Assembly (NCBI GenBank): GCA_963728825.1 | Contig: CAVSLA010000002.1 | Coordinates: 372,001-436,000 of the forward strand | DNA length: 64,000 nucleotides | Origin: CAVREM01 sp963728825 | Lineage (GTDB): Bacteria > Acidobacteriota > Vicinamibacteria > Vicinamibacterales > CAVVIG01 | Direction: 5' to 3' | In this document: one piece after another, positions 18,450-28,071 of the stretch | Layout of the letters: every line of letters starts with the position of its first letter | Position numbering within the stretch: position 1 is the stretch's first letter | Translations under genes and position numbers: made by a program | Notes under the pieces: generated by a model | The model's database searches: none | What the model saw: the letters and a program-made list of their open reading frames with translations, nothing else | What the model was told of the DNA's origin: nothing

Positions 18450-21269
18450 ATGGGCTCCCTCGCTCGCCATTCGCGTGTCATCGGGTTCGCCGTCCTTGCA
18501 TCCGGTGCCGGCCTGCTCCTTGGTTTCTGGGGATGGCCACAGCCCGGGCGCACCGTTGAATTCGGCTGCCTGGTGCTCGCGGCGACGCTCGTCGCCGCCT
18601 TCCCCCCGGGCAAATCCGAGCGATCAGCTGCCCTGCCAGCCTTCGTCGTTGCGTTCACATCGCTGCTGCTGTTCGGGCCGCTTGCGGCGACGCTGGTCGT
18701 CTTTGCAGGCATCACGGCGCGTGCGCTTGGCGAGCCGTCGGGTCACTCGGTTCGCTCACGGGTGTTGATCGATGGCTCGATGGCCGTCACGTCGATTCTT
18801 GCGGCGGGCCTCGCGCACCGGCTGCTGGGCGGCACGCTCGGCCATTTCAGCTGGCCGTGGCAGGCGGCGCCGATCGCCGCGGCCGTTATCGTCCACTGCG
18901 TGGCCAGGAGCGCATTGTCCGAGGTCGCGGTTCCACTCGCGCTGGGCCGGACGATCAATCGATCCCGGGCAGCGGGCGTTCTTCGCAACGGGCCGACCTG
19001 TCTGGTTGCGGCCAGCCTCGCTGTCGGACTGGTCGAGATCGTCGACCATCGCCTGTGGGCACTGCTGCCGGTCGTCTCGGTGCCGCTCTTCTTCGCCTAC
19101 CGCGCGCATTGCCATTACTTGAGCCGGCTCGAAGCAGAGCAGCGGCGCCGCGAAGTGATCGACTTCCTCGATGAGGGGATGTGCGTGGTCGACACCCACG
19201 GCCGCATCACGCTCTGGAACGATGCGCTCGAGCGCCTGATCGGATGCCCGCGCGCACGGGTTCTTGGCCGGCCGCTCATCGACGCCGTGCCGGCGATCGC
19301 GACCGGGCCGCTGCCGCGCGCGATTCAGGAAGTGTCGGCCACCGGCCGGCCCAAGACCCTGCCGCACATGGATCTGCCGTCCTCCGCGGGCTCGCGAATT
19401 CTGCACGTTCAGGTCGTGCCGGTCACCGGCGGCGTTTCGCTGTTGTGGCGCGACGTCACCGAGCGGACGCGCGCCGAGGTCGCGCTGCGACGCAGCGAAG
19501 AACGGTTGGCGCTCGCCGCCGAAGGCGCGAACGACGGGCTGTGGGAATGGGATCTGCGCCGGCAGGAGCTGTACCTCTCGGCGCGGTGGCGAGCGATGGT
19601 GGGGCTGGCTGGCGCGGCCGGCACCGTTCGTCCCGAAGAATGGTTCGGACGCGTTCACCCGGACGATGTGATCGGCCTCAAGGAGGCACTGGAAGCGCAT
19701 CTGTCCGGTGGGACGCCATTCTTCCAACACGAGCATCGGATTCGACATGAAAACGGCACCTACCTGCCGTTCCTCTGCCGCGGGTTGGCGGTGCGTGCGA
19801 CCGGGCGGCGTTCGTTCCGCATCGCTGGATCGCTGACCGACACGTCCGAGCGCGCCATCGCCCAGGAGCGGCTCAGCCGGGCGGGCTTCCTCGACCCGCT
19901 GACCGGTCTGTGTAACCGGTCGCTGTTCGTGGAAGGACTCGGGCGCCGGCTCGACGACTTCAAGCAGCGTCGCAGCGCCGACCGCTTTGCCGTCCTGTAT
20001 CTCGATCTCGATCGCTTCAAGGTGGTCAACGACAGCCTCGGCCATCTGGTCGGCGACGAGCTGCTGGTGGCGGTGTCGCGGCGGCTCGAAACCTGTCTCC
20101 GGCAGGGAGATTCGATCGCGCGTCTGGGAGGCGACGAGTTCGCGATTCTGCTGAACGGCCTCAACGACGAGCAGCAGGCGAACGTCACGGCGTTCCGCAT
20201 CCAGGAGGCGTTGAGCGCGCCGTTCTCGATCGGCGGCCGCGAAGTCTTCAGCTCGGCCAGCATCGGCATCGCCCTCGGCGTGGCGCAGTACGCCAACCCC
20301 GAGGACATCATGCGCGACGCCGACACCGCGATGTACCACGCCAAAGCGCGTGGCAAGGCGCGGCACGAGCTGTTCGATGCCGACATGCACGCGCGGGCTC
20401 GCGATCGGCTGGGGCTCGAGAACGATCTGCGGCATGCCGTCAACAGCCACGACTTCGAGGTCCACTATCAGCCGATCGTCTCGCTGGCCTCGGGGATGTG
20501 CGTCGGGTTCGAGTCGCTGGTGCGCTGGAAGCGCGACGGCAAAGTCGTGTCGCCGGGAACCTTCATTCCGATCGCCGAGGAGCTGGGCGTCATCGAGCCG
20601 CTCGGCACCTGGGTGTTGCAGGAGGCCTGCCGCACCTTTGCGGACTGGCAGCGGCGCTTTCCGGCGGCCGCCCTCGACTGCATCACCGTCAACGTGTCGA
20701 GCCGTCAGCTGATGCAGCAGGGCTTCCTGCAGCTCGTCGAGCAGGCGGTGGCGACCGCCGGCCTGAAGCCGTCCGATCTGCGGATCGAGATCACCGAGAC
20801 GGCGTTGATGGACAGCCCGAACGTCGCCGCCGGCGTGCTGCGCGAGCTGCGCAATCTCGGCGTCAAGATTTACCTCGACGACTTCGGCACCGGCTACTCG
20901 TCGCTGAGCCACCTGCACAAGCTGCCGGTCGACGCGCTCAAGATCGACCGCTCCTTCGTCAGAAGCCTGCTGCTGCCCGACCGTCCCGCGATCGTCGAAA
21001 GCATCCTGGCGTTGGCGCGGACGCTCAACACCAGCGTCGTCGCCGAAGGCATCGAGAGCGACGTGCAGGCGCGCGAGCTGGTCCGTCTCGGCTGCACGCA
21101 CGCGCAGGGCTACTTCTTCTCGCGGCCGCTGTCGGCTGGATCCGCCGAAGAAATGCTCATGGCGAATCAGCCGCTCGGCGCGAAGCCCGGCCCGCCCGCT
21201 GACGGCGACGACCCACAGGTGTACTTCCCGACGGATCGGTTCGACTGGCCGAAGCACATTCCGGCGTAG
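18450..21269 (+). CDS. Membrane-anchored PAS-PAS-GGDEF-EAL protein
   Basis: 939 residues from ATG 18450 (a TTG lies just before). About six hydrophobic segments in residues 1-225 form a membrane sensory region. PAS domains follow (~235-345 and ~350-475), then GGDEF (~480-645) and EAL (~655-915). The GGDEF is intact (LGGDEF), with an RQGD inhibitory site upstream. The EAL signature reads ESL, but DDFGTGYSSLSHLH, LKIDRSF and VVAEGIES are conserved, so phosphodiesterase activity is likely. It is predicted to set local cyclic di-GMP level in response to a membrane or redox signal. Confidence 0.9.
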   Translation: MGSLARHSRVIGFAVLASGAGLLLGFWGWPQPGRTVEFGCLVLAATLVAAFPPGKSERSAALPAFVVAFTSLLLFGPLAATLVVFAGITARALGEPSGHSVRSRVLIDGSMAVTSILAAGLAHRLLGGTLGHFSWPWQAAPIAAAVIVHCVARSALSEVAVPLALGRTINRSRAAGVLRNGPTCLVAASLAVGLVEIVDHRLWALLPVVSVPLFFAYRAHCHYLSRLEAEQRRREVIDFLDEGMCVVDTHGRITLWNDALERLIGCPRARVLGRPLIDAVPAIATGPLPRAIQEVSATGRPKTLPHMDLPSSAGSRILHVQVVPVTGGVSLLWRDVTERTRAEVALRRSEERLALAAEGANDGLWEWDLRRQELYLSARWRAMVGLAGAAGTVRPEEWFGRVHPDDVIGLKEALEAHLSGGTPFFQHEHRIRHENGTYLPFLCRGLAVRATGRRSFRIAGSLTDTSERAIAQERLSRAGFLDPLTGLCNRSLFVEGLGRRLDDFKQRRSADRFAVLYLDLDRFKVVNDSLGHLVGDELLVAVSRRLETCLRQGDSIARLGGDEFAILLNGLNDEQQANVTAFRIQEALSAPFSIGGREVFSSASIGIALGVAQYANPEDIMRDADTAMYHAKARGKARHELFDADMHARARDRLGLENDLRHAVNSHDFEVHYQPIVSLASGMCVGFESLVRWKRDGKVVSPGTFIPIAEELGVIEPLGTWVLQEACRTFADWQRRFPAAALDCITVNVSSRQLMQQGFLQLVEQAVATAGLKPSDLRIEITETALMDSPNVAAGVLRELRNLGVKIYLDDFGTGYSSLSHLHKLPVDALKIDRSFVRSLLLPDRPAIVESILALARTLNTSVVAEGIESDVQARELVRLGCTHAQGYFFSRPLSAGSAEEMLMANQPLGAKPGPPADGDDPQVYFPTDRFDWPKHIPA

Positions 21270-21273
21270 TCGA

Positions 21274-22347
21274 TCAGCCCAGCGTTCGCTCCTGGTTCAG
21301 TTGATAGCCCGCGGCGTCGAGCAGCGCTCTGACGCGTGGCACGACCCTGGTGCCGTACAGCTCGATGCTGGTCATCAACGACGTGTGCGGCAGCGTGCCG
21401 TTGCTGTACTTCATGTCAAAGCGGGCGAGGCCCAGCGCCTGAACCGTCGTCGCAATCTTGATCGCGACTGTTTCAGGTGAGCCGACACACAGCGCGCCAT
21501 CGGGACCCGCCTCGCGATCGAATTGCGCCCGGGTCACCGGCGGCCAGCCGCGCTCACTGCCAATCCGCGTCATCATCGCCACGTAATGGGGCCACAACTC
21601 TTCGCGGGCCTGTTCGTCGGTCGCGGCGACGTGACCGGGCGAGTGGGCGCCGACCGGCAGAATCGCGTGTCCGGACTGGGCGAGCGATCGGTGAAACAGC
21701 TCGACGTATGTTGCGAACCGGCGCGGGCTCCCGCCGATGATCGCCAGCATCAGCGGCAGGCCGTGTCGTGCCGCGCGGACCACCGAGTCCGGCGTCCCGC
21801 CGACTCCCACCCAGGCGCGAAGGCGGCCCACCTCGATCGGCGGATACACCCTCTGGCCGCGCAGCGCCGCCCGAGTCCGCCCCGACCAGGTGACCGGGCG
21901 CTCGGTCAGCAGCGCGGCAAACAGCTCCAATCGTTCTTCGAACAGCGGGTTGTACTGCGAGAGGTCGAGGCCGAAGAGCGGGAACGATTCGGTGAACGAG
22001 CCGCGGCCCAGGATGACCTCGGCTCGCCCATTCGAAAGCGCGTGGAGCGTGGAGAAGCGCTGATAGACGCGGACCGGATCGTCAGAGCTGAGGACGGTGA
22101 CTGCCGACCCGAGGTGAATGTGCGACGTCTTGGAAGCGATCGCGGCCAGGACGACTTCTGGCGCGGAGACGGCGAAGTCCGGCCGATGGTGTTCACCCAC
22201 GCCGAAGAAATGCAGGCCGACCTGATCGGCGAGCACCGCCTCGTCGACGACGTCGCGCAGGATCTGTGCTTGCGAACGTGGCTGGCCACGCTCGTCCAGC
22301 GTCACGTCGCCGAAAGTATCGAGCCCGAGTTCGATGGCAACCGCCAT
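21274..22347 (-). CDS. Luciferase-like (LLM class) flavin-dependent oxidoreductase
   Basis: 357 residues starting at ATG 22347, preceded by GGGGAGG; the open frame extends upstream without support. TIM-barrel features of the bacterial luciferase family are visible: FFGVGEHHRPDF early in the chain, ILGRGSFTESFPLFG and a central GGTPDSVVRAA. Members use FMNH2 or F420; which cofactor is used here cannot be read from sequence alone. It stands alone, convergent with the GGDEF-EAL gene (4-bp gap). Confidence 0.85.
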   Translation of the reverse strand: MAVAIELGLDTFGDVTLDERGQPRSQAQILRDVVDEAVLADQVGLHFFGVGEHHRPDFAVSAPEVVLAAIASKTSHIHLGSAVTVLSSDDPVRVYQRFSTLHALSNGRAEVILGRGSFTESFPLFGLDLSQYNPLFEERLELFAALLTERPVTWSGRTRAALRGQRVYPPIEVGRLRAWVGVGGTPDSVVRAARHGLPLMLAIIGGSPRRFATYVELFHRSLAQSGHAILPVGAHSPGHVAATDEQAREELWPHYVAMMTRIGSERGWPPVTRAQFDREAGPDGALCVGSPETVAIKIATTVQALGLARFDMKYSNGTLPHTSLMTSIELYGTRVVPRVRALLDAAGYQLNQERTLG

Positions 22348-22505
22348 GGACGCCGCCTCCCCTCGGAGTTTTTCACGGTTCGGGTTGGGTATCGCGGCAC
22401 CCGAACCAGAGTAAGGCAGATGCCAACTTTGCCCAACCGCGGTGCTAAACACCGCCGATTCGTTGGATTTACCTCAGGTAAGTAACTTGCACCGGGCTCA
22501 GCACG

Positions 22506-24485
22506 ATGTTACGCATGAGCGTACAGCCCGGCCGTGGCAAACGGATGGGGCGTACAGCTGGACCGTTAACGTCGACGCTCTCGAAGCTGACCGCTCTCGC
22601 GCTCTTCGTTTTCTGCGCGTCGTGTACATCCTCAGAGACGTCGGTGACCGGTCCCTCGGTCACCCGATGCGGCGTCACCGTGACCAATTCGATGGAGACG
22701 GCGCCCTCGTCGGGCGGCGCCGGGACGCTCTCGATTAGCGCCGCGCGCGACTGTGCCTGGGCCGCATCGAACGGCGCTGCCTGGATCGCGATCACTTCCT
22801 CGAGCAATGGGCAGGGCGATGGATCGGTCACCTATCGGGTTGCCGCAAACAATGAGCCGACAACGCGCCGTGCGACGATTGACGTCAACACCACCGCAGC
22901 CGCTATTACACAGGAGGCCGCCGCCTGCCGATATACGGTCGCTCCGATGGCAACGACCGTCGGTGCGTCCGGCGGCAGCATGGCACTACAGGTTCAGGCC
23001 AATGCCGCGTGCGGGTGGACGGCAGCCAGCGACGCCAGCTGGATCCGGATTGCTTCCGGGGCAAGCGGCCAGGGTGATGGCTCGGTGGCGCTGGCGGTGG
23101 ACGCCAACAGCGGCCCGCCGCGCAGCGCGCGCGTCAACGTTGCCGGATCGATCGTCACGGTCGAGCAGTCGAGCGACGCACCGGTGCCGCCCGGCTGTTC
23201 CTATTCCATTCAGCCAGTCGGCCAGACGATTGCGGCGGCCGGTGGAATTGGCACCATCGATGTGACGGCGAACGTTGCCACCTGCGCCTGGACGGCGGCC
23301 GCCAACGCCGGGTGGATCACCATCACCGCCGGCGCGAGCGGCACAGGCAGCGGCCGGGTCACGTTCAATGTGAGCACCAACGCCGGCGCGTCGCGCAGCG
23401 GCGCGATCAGCGTCGCCGGTCAGACCTTCACGTTGACTCAGGCAGGTGCGTCCTGCAGCTATTCGATCTCTCCGTCGAATACCGCGATGGCGTCGGCGGG
23501 TGGGGCGACATCGGTCGGCGTCACGACTGGTGGTTCGTGTGCGTGGACATCGGCCGCCAACGACTCCTGGATCACCGTGACATCCGGCGGGTCCGGTACC
23601 GGTCCGGGAACGGTGAGTCTCGCTGTCGCGAACAACCCGGGCGCGGCACGCAGCGGTACTGCGACGATTGCTGCTCAGACCTTTACCGTGACGCAGGCGG
23701 CGGCACCTTGCACCTACGCGCTGTCGCCGGCCTCGATTGACATCCCCGCCGCGGGCGGTGACCGCACGACCAATGTCACCGCAGGCGGCGGATGCCCCTG
23801 GACCGCGATATCGAACGACCCCTCGTGGATCACGATTACCAGCGGTGCATCGGGGACCGGCAACGGCACCGTCGGCTGGCGCGCCGACGCCAATGGCGGG
23901 CCGGCGCGGAGCGGGACCGTCACCATTGGCGGCCAGACGCTGACTGTCACCCAGCAGCCCGTGGCCTGCACCTACATGATCGCGCCCACCAGCCAGACGA
24001 TGGTCGCGGGCGGCGGCGCGGGATCGGTAATCACCGTCACCGCCGGCAGCACTTGCCCGTGGACCGCCACCTCGAACAACTCCGACTGGCTGACGATCAC
24101 AAACGCTACACCAGGCATGGGAAACGGCAGCGTCAGCTTCTCGGCTCTCGCCAATCCGGGTGCATTGAGAACCGGCACGTTGACGATTGCCGGTCAGACA
24201 TTCACCCTGACTCAAGACGCCCCTTGCACCTACGCCATCGATCCGCAGAGTCAAACCATAACCGCCGCAGCCGGCACCGGTACTGTGACCGTGACCGCGA
24301 GCACCTCATGTCCGTGGAGCGCCGTCTCGAGTAACCCCGAGTGGCTGACGGTGAGCGCCGGTACGCCTGGGACCGGCAACGGTCAGATTACGTTCTCCGC
24401 CTCCGCCAACACCCTCGGCGTCGCCCGTTCGGCGACGATTACCATCGCTGGCCTGTCTTTCACTTTGACGCAAACGGCGCAGTAG
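22506..24485 (+). CDS. Exported protein with seven tandem BACON-type repeats
   Basis: 659 residues. A hydrophobic signal segment (~27-38) ends in FCASC, a weak lipobox. Seven ~80-residue repeats follow, each opening with Cys (CxYxIxP...) and containing CxWTA, SWITI-like and GxGxGxVxFxV blocks, closing FTLTQ. This is the BACON/Ig-like pattern of carbohydrate- or mucin-associated surface proteins. No catalytic domain is seen, so a binding or structural role on the cell surface is expected. Start could be ATG 22506 or 22545. Confidence 0.8.
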   Translation: MLRMSVQPGRGKRMGRTAGPLTSTLSKLTALALFVFCASCTSSETSVTGPSVTRCGVTVTNSMETAPSSGGAGTLSISAARDCAWAASNGAAWIAITSSSNGQGDGSVTYRVAANNEPTTRRATIDVNTTAAAITQEAAACRYTVAPMATTVGASGGSMALQVQANAACGWTAASDASWIRIASGASGQGDGSVALAVDANSGPPRSARVNVAGSIVTVEQSSDAPVPPGCSYSIQPVGQTIAAAGGIGTIDVTANVATCAWTAAANAGWITITAGASGTGSGRVTFNVSTNAGASRSGAISVAGQTFTLTQAGASCSYSISPSNTAMASAGGATSVGVTTGGSCAWTSAANDSWITVTSGGSGTGPGTVSLAVANNPGAARSGTATIAAQTFTVTQAAAPCTYALSPASIDIPAAGGDRTTNVTAGGGCPWTAISNDPSWITITSGASGTGNGTVGWRADANGGPARSGTVTIGGQTLTVTQQPVACTYMIAPTSQTMVAGGGAGSVITVTAGSTCPWTATSNNSDWLTITNATPGMGNGSVSFSALANPGALRTGTLTIAGQTFTLTQDAPCTYAIDPQSQTITAAAGTGTVTVTASTSCPWSAVSSNPEWLTVSAGTPGTGNGQITFSASANTLGVARSATITIAGLSFTLTQTAQ

Positions 24486-24496
24486 ACAGACCCAGT

Positions 24497-24532
24497 TCCT
24501 CAAATCCTCAGATCCTCAGATCCTCAAATTCA
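24497..24532. repeat. Short array of 8-nt CTCAAATC-type units
   Basis: About four TCCTCAAA/TCCTCAGA units between two plus-strand genes, starting 11 nt after the stop at 24485. It is the same unit family as 11791-11883 and 29101-29180, here in one orientation only. Confidence 0.6.
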
Positions 24533-24567
24533 GTATTTCCATTAGCCGGGACTATATTAAGGATGCG

Positions 24568-25695
24568 ATGGGGCACCCTTTTACTCTCGGCGTCGAGGAG
24601 GAGTTTCAGATCGTCGACCCGGAGACCTGGGAGCTGCGGTCGCATGTCTCCGAGCTCCTCGCCTCCAGCGCCGCGACGTTCGGCGACTTCGCCAAGCCGG
24701 AGATGCACCAGTCGATCGTCGAGGTCGGCACGAAGATCTGCGGCGGCGTCGAGGAGCTGGCCGAGGAGATCATCCGCAACCGCCGCGGCCTTGCCGACGC
24801 GGCCGAACGCGTCGGGCTCCGGGTGGCCGCCGCCGGCACGCACCCGTTCTCGTCCTGGATGGATCAGGTCATCTCCCAGGGCGAGCGCTACCAGAACATC
24901 GTCGAAGAGCTGCAGCAGCTGGCGCGCTCCCTGCTCATCTTCGGCCTGCACGTGCACGTCGGCATTCCGGATCGTTCGCTCGCCATCGAGCTGATGAACG
25001 AGGCGCGCTACTTTCTGCCGCACCTGCTGGCCCTGTCGACCAGCTCGCCGTTCTGGATGGGTCGCGACACCGGACTCAAGTCGTACCGGACGACCGTCTT
25101 CCGGAGGTTCCCCCGGACCGGGATTCCCGACCGCTTCGAGTCGTGGAGCGAGTATCAGGAGTACGTCGATCTGCTGGTCCAGCTGCACTCGGTCGACGAT
25201 GCCAAGAAGATCTGGTGGGACGTTCGTCCGCACCCGACGTTTGGGACCTTGGAGTTCAGGATCTGCGATGTCCCGACCGCACCGCGCGCCACCATTGCGA
25301 TTGCCGCGCTGGTCCAGGCGATCGTCGTCAAGTTGTACAAGCTCCGAACCGGCAACCTCGGCTTCCGCGTCTACCATCGCCGGTTGATCGAGGAGAACAA
25401 ATGGCGGGCGGCGCGGTGGGGCCTCGACGGCAAGCTGGTTGATTTCGGCCGCAAATGTGAAGTGCCGATGCGCGAACTCGCCATCGAGCTGCTCGATCTC
25501 ATCGACGATGTGGTCGATGAGCTGGGAAGCCGGCGCGAGGTGGAGTACGTCCGGACGATCCTGGCGGACGGCACGAGCGCCGACCGTCAGCTGCGGGTCT
25601 ATCGTCAGACCGGCGACCTGCGAGCCGTGGTGCGGGCGGTGGTCGAGGAAACGCGCGACAGCGTGGAGCAGTCGGCGCGCACCTATCAGGTCTAA
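24568..25695 (+). CDS. ybdK: Carboxylate-amine ligase of the GCS2/YbdK family
   Basis: 375 residues, matching the YbdK length. The N-terminal FTLGVEEEFQIVDP block and the GLHVHVGIPD and RICDVPTAPR motifs are typical of glutamate-cysteine-ligase type 2 enzymes. These use ATP to join a carboxylate (often Glu) to an amine via an acyl phosphate. E. coli YbdK has weak glutamate-cysteine ligase activity, but the natural substrate varies. First gene of a run with ATP-grasp enzymes and an aminopeptidase, all on the plus strand with short gaps, which argues for a multi-step ligase pathway. Confidence 0.9.
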   Translation: MGHPFTLGVEEEFQIVDPETWELRSHVSELLASSAATFGDFAKPEMHQSIVEVGTKICGGVEELAEEIIRNRRGLADAAERVGLRVAAAGTHPFSSWMDQVISQGERYQNIVEELQQLARSLLIFGLHVHVGIPDRSLAIELMNEARYFLPHLLALSTSSPFWMGRDTGLKSYRTTVFRRFPRTGIPDRFESWSEYQEYVDLLVQLHSVDDAKKIWWDVRPHPTFGTLEFRICDVPTAPRATIAIAALVQAIVVKLYKLRTGNLGFRVYHRRLIEENKWRAARWGLDGKLVDFGRKCEVPMRELAIELLDLIDDVVDELGSRREVEYVRTILADGTSADRQLRVYRQTGDLRAVVRAVVEETRDSVEQSARTYQV

Positions 25696-25702
25696 CCAAA
25701 AC

Positions 25703-26650
25703 ATGAAAGTCGGATTGCTGTGCGGCCGCGAATTTGCCTTCCCGCCCGCATTTCTCGATCAGGTCAACCGCCTCGGCGCGCCGCACGGCGTCAGCGCCGA
25801 ATTCGTCAAGCTGACGGGGACGCGGATGGGCGATCCGCCGGGATATCGCGTCATCGTCGACAGGATTTCCCATGAGGTCGAGTACTACCGCGGCTATCTC
25901 AAGCACGCCGTCCTCGAGGGGACTTACGTCATCAACAATCCATTCTGGTGGACGGCTGATGACAAGTTCTTCAACTATTCGGTCGCCCGCCGACTCGGCG
26001 TCGCCGTGCCGAAGACGATTCTTCTCCCACAGAAGTCCTATCCGGCCGAATACGACCTGACGGCGGAATCGCTGCACAACCTGGGGTACCCGATCGACTG
26101 GGAAGGACTGCTCGACTACGTCGGCCGACCCGCGATCCTGAAGCCCTATTCCGGCGGCGGCTGGAAACACGTCTACAAGGTGCGCGACGCGCGCGAGCTG
26201 GTCGCCGCCTACGACGGGACCGCGCCGTACTGCATGACGCTCCAGGAGTTCATCGACTTCGACAAGTACGTCCGCTGTTTCACATTCGGCAAAACCGACA
26301 TCGTGCCGGTGGTCTACGACCCGCACCATCGCCGCTATCTGGTGGAGCACGACTATCTCTCGCCAGAGCTCGGCGCGCGCGTCGTCCGGGACGCCCAGAC
26401 GCTCAACACCGCGCTCGGCTACGAAATGAACACCATCGAGTTCGCGGTGCGCGACGGCGTGCCGTACGCGATCGACTTCCTCAATCCGGCGCCAGACTTC
26501 GAGCGCGAACGCATCACCGACTTCTACTTCGAGATGGTCGTGCAGCGGATGGCAGAGCTCGTGATCGATCGCGCCCGGCACGGCCAGCCGCAGCAGACGT
26601 GGCCGCGGTGGGCCGAGACGCTGCGGATTGGAGTGACGCAGCCCGTGTAG
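25703..26650 (+). CDS. ATP-grasp family ligase
   Basis: 315 residues from ATG 25703, 7 nt after the ligase gene upstream. An earlier in-frame start would overlap that gene. ATP-grasp features: PAILKPYSGGGWKHVYKV (phosphate-binding loop), YCMTLQEFIDF (adenine-contacting strand) and NTIEFAVRDGVPYAIDFLNPAPDFE (metal-binding Glu/Asn region). Such enzymes activate a carboxylate as acyl phosphate for amide or thioester bond formation. Substrate unknown; context suggests it extends the product of the YbdK-like enzyme. Confidence 0.83.
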   Translation: MKVGLLCGREFAFPPAFLDQVNRLGAPHGVSAEFVKLTGTRMGDPPGYRVIVDRISHEVEYYRGYLKHAVLEGTYVINNPFWWTADDKFFNYSVARRLGVAVPKTILLPQKSYPAEYDLTAESLHNLGYPIDWEGLLDYVGRPAILKPYSGGGWKHVYKVRDARELVAAYDGTAPYCMTLQEFIDFDKYVRCFTFGKTDIVPVVYDPHHRRYLVEHDYLSPELGARVVRDAQTLNTALGYEMNTIEFAVRDGVPYAIDFLNPAPDFERERITDFYFEMVVQRMAELVIDRARHGQPQQTWPRWAETLRIGVTQPV

Positions 26651-26679
26651 GGCCTCAGTCGAGGCCTGAGCGGGACGGT

Positions 26680-28032
26680 TTGAAACTCGTGAATCCTGGC
26701 GATCACTGGGACAATCTGCTCGACGAGATCGACGCCGGGGCGTTGTGTTCGTCGCTGGCCGGCCGGATGCGCGAGCGGCGCCTGACGTTCGGCGGCCGAT
26801 CGTTGTGCCCGTTTCTGCGTCCGTTCTTCCTCGAAGCTGCGGACGAGCCGCGCGTCGCCGAGGCGGCCGAAACCCTCTGGCAGCTCGGCGAGCGTGTCGT
26901 TGCAGCCGCCCTCGAAGACCAGACGATCCTGGACGACCTGGCGCTCAGCGAGGATGAGCTGCGGCTGGTTCGGATCGATCCCGGCTACGGCACCGCCAGC
27001 ACGGCCGGCCGCGCCGATGCCTTCCTGCTGCCGGAGCTGCTGCAGTTCGCCGAATACAACGCCGAGTCACCGGCCGGGCTCGCCTACAGCGAAGGTCTGG
27101 CCGAGCTGTTCAGCGAGACGCCGCTGGCCGGCCGGTTCCGCGAATCATTCGACGTGCAATTCTACCGGCCGGTCGAGACGATGCTGGATGCGCTGCTGGC
27201 GAGCTATCGCGAGTGGGGCGGTAGGGCGTCGCCGCCGCTCGTCGCGATTGTCGACTGGCGCGAGGTGCCAACCTTCACCGAGTTCGAGCTGCTGCGCGAT
27301 GCGTTTACGGCTCGAGGCGTGCCGACGGTCATCTGCGATCCGCGCGATCTGGAATTCGCGAACGGGCGGCTGACGGCCGCTGGCCGCGCCATCGATCTGG
27401 TCTACCGCCGGCTTCTCCTCAACGATATCGTGGCGCGGCCCGTCGACTGCGCGGCCCTCGTTGCCGCGTACCGGGCCCGGGCGGTCTGCGTGGCGAACAC
27501 CTTCCGCTGCAAGATCCCGCACAAGAAGGCGTTCTTCGCCGTCCTGACGGATGAGCGGCGCGCGAATCTCTTCAAGGACCGGGAGCGCAGTCTGATTCGG
27601 CGGCATGTGCCGTGGACCGTGGTCGTGCGTGACGGCCAGGTCAGCCGCGACGGACGCCCGCTCGATCTGCTGCCGCATCTCCGCCGTCACCGGGATCAGT
27701 TCGTCATCAAACCGAACGACGAATACGGCGGCACCGGCGTGACGCTCGGATGGGAGACATCGGAGTCGGATTGGGATCGCGCGCTGGCCCGCGCCATCGA
27801 GGATCGCGCCGGCGGATGGGTTGCGCAGGAACGGATCGCCGTTCGGCGAGAGAGATTTCCGATCTGCGCCGACGGCGGCATCGACCGGCGTGACATGCTC
27901 GTCGATTTCGCGCCCTACGTGTTTCGGGGCAAGGTCGCGGGTTTTCTGACGCGCCTCAGCGCCACCGGGCTCGCCAATGTCACATCGGGTGGCGGCCAGG
28001 TGCCGGCGTTTGTCGTTCGACCGCGGACCTGA
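26680..28032 (+). CDS. Circularly permuted ATP-grasp-like ligase
   Basis: About 450 residues. The likely start is TTG 26680 (GGGACGG upstream), with GTG 26689 as an alternative. The C-terminal third has QFVIKPNDEYGGTGVTLG followed by GGWVAQERIAV and an RRDMLVDFAPYVF block. This order resembles circularly permuted ATP-grasp proteins such as the glutathionylspermidine-synthase-like group. The N-terminal ~200 residues (RSLCPFLRPFFLE, then LLQFAEYNAESPAG) also fit that group. Another amide-bond-forming step in the cluster is predicted; substrate unknown. Confidence 0.7.
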   Translation: MKLVNPGDHWDNLLDEIDAGALCSSLAGRMRERRLTFGGRSLCPFLRPFFLEAADEPRVAEAAETLWQLGERVVAAALEDQTILDDLALSEDELRLVRIDPGYGTASTAGRADAFLLPELLQFAEYNAESPAGLAYSEGLAELFSETPLAGRFRESFDVQFYRPVETMLDALLASYREWGGRASPPLVAIVDWREVPTFTEFELLRDAFTARGVPTVICDPRDLEFANGRLTAAGRAIDLVYRRLLLNDIVARPVDCAALVAAYRARAVCVANTFRCKIPHKKAFFAVLTDERRANLFKDRERSLIRRHVPWTVVVRDGQVSRDGRPLDLLPHLRRHRDQFVIKPNDEYGGTGVTLGWETSESDWDRALARAIEDRAGGWVAQERIAVRRERFPICADGGIDRRDMLVDFAPYVFRGKVAGFLTRLSATGLANVTSGGGQVPAFVVRPRT

Positions 28033-28071
28033 CGGCTGCTGGGGCCATGGTCGTCACGTCGCTACAATGAT

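Noticed and set aside
18756..21257. 833-codon minus-strand open frame opposite the GGDEF-EAL gene
   Set aside because: Mirror of the coding strand; the plus strand has intact PAS, GGDEF and EAL signatures.
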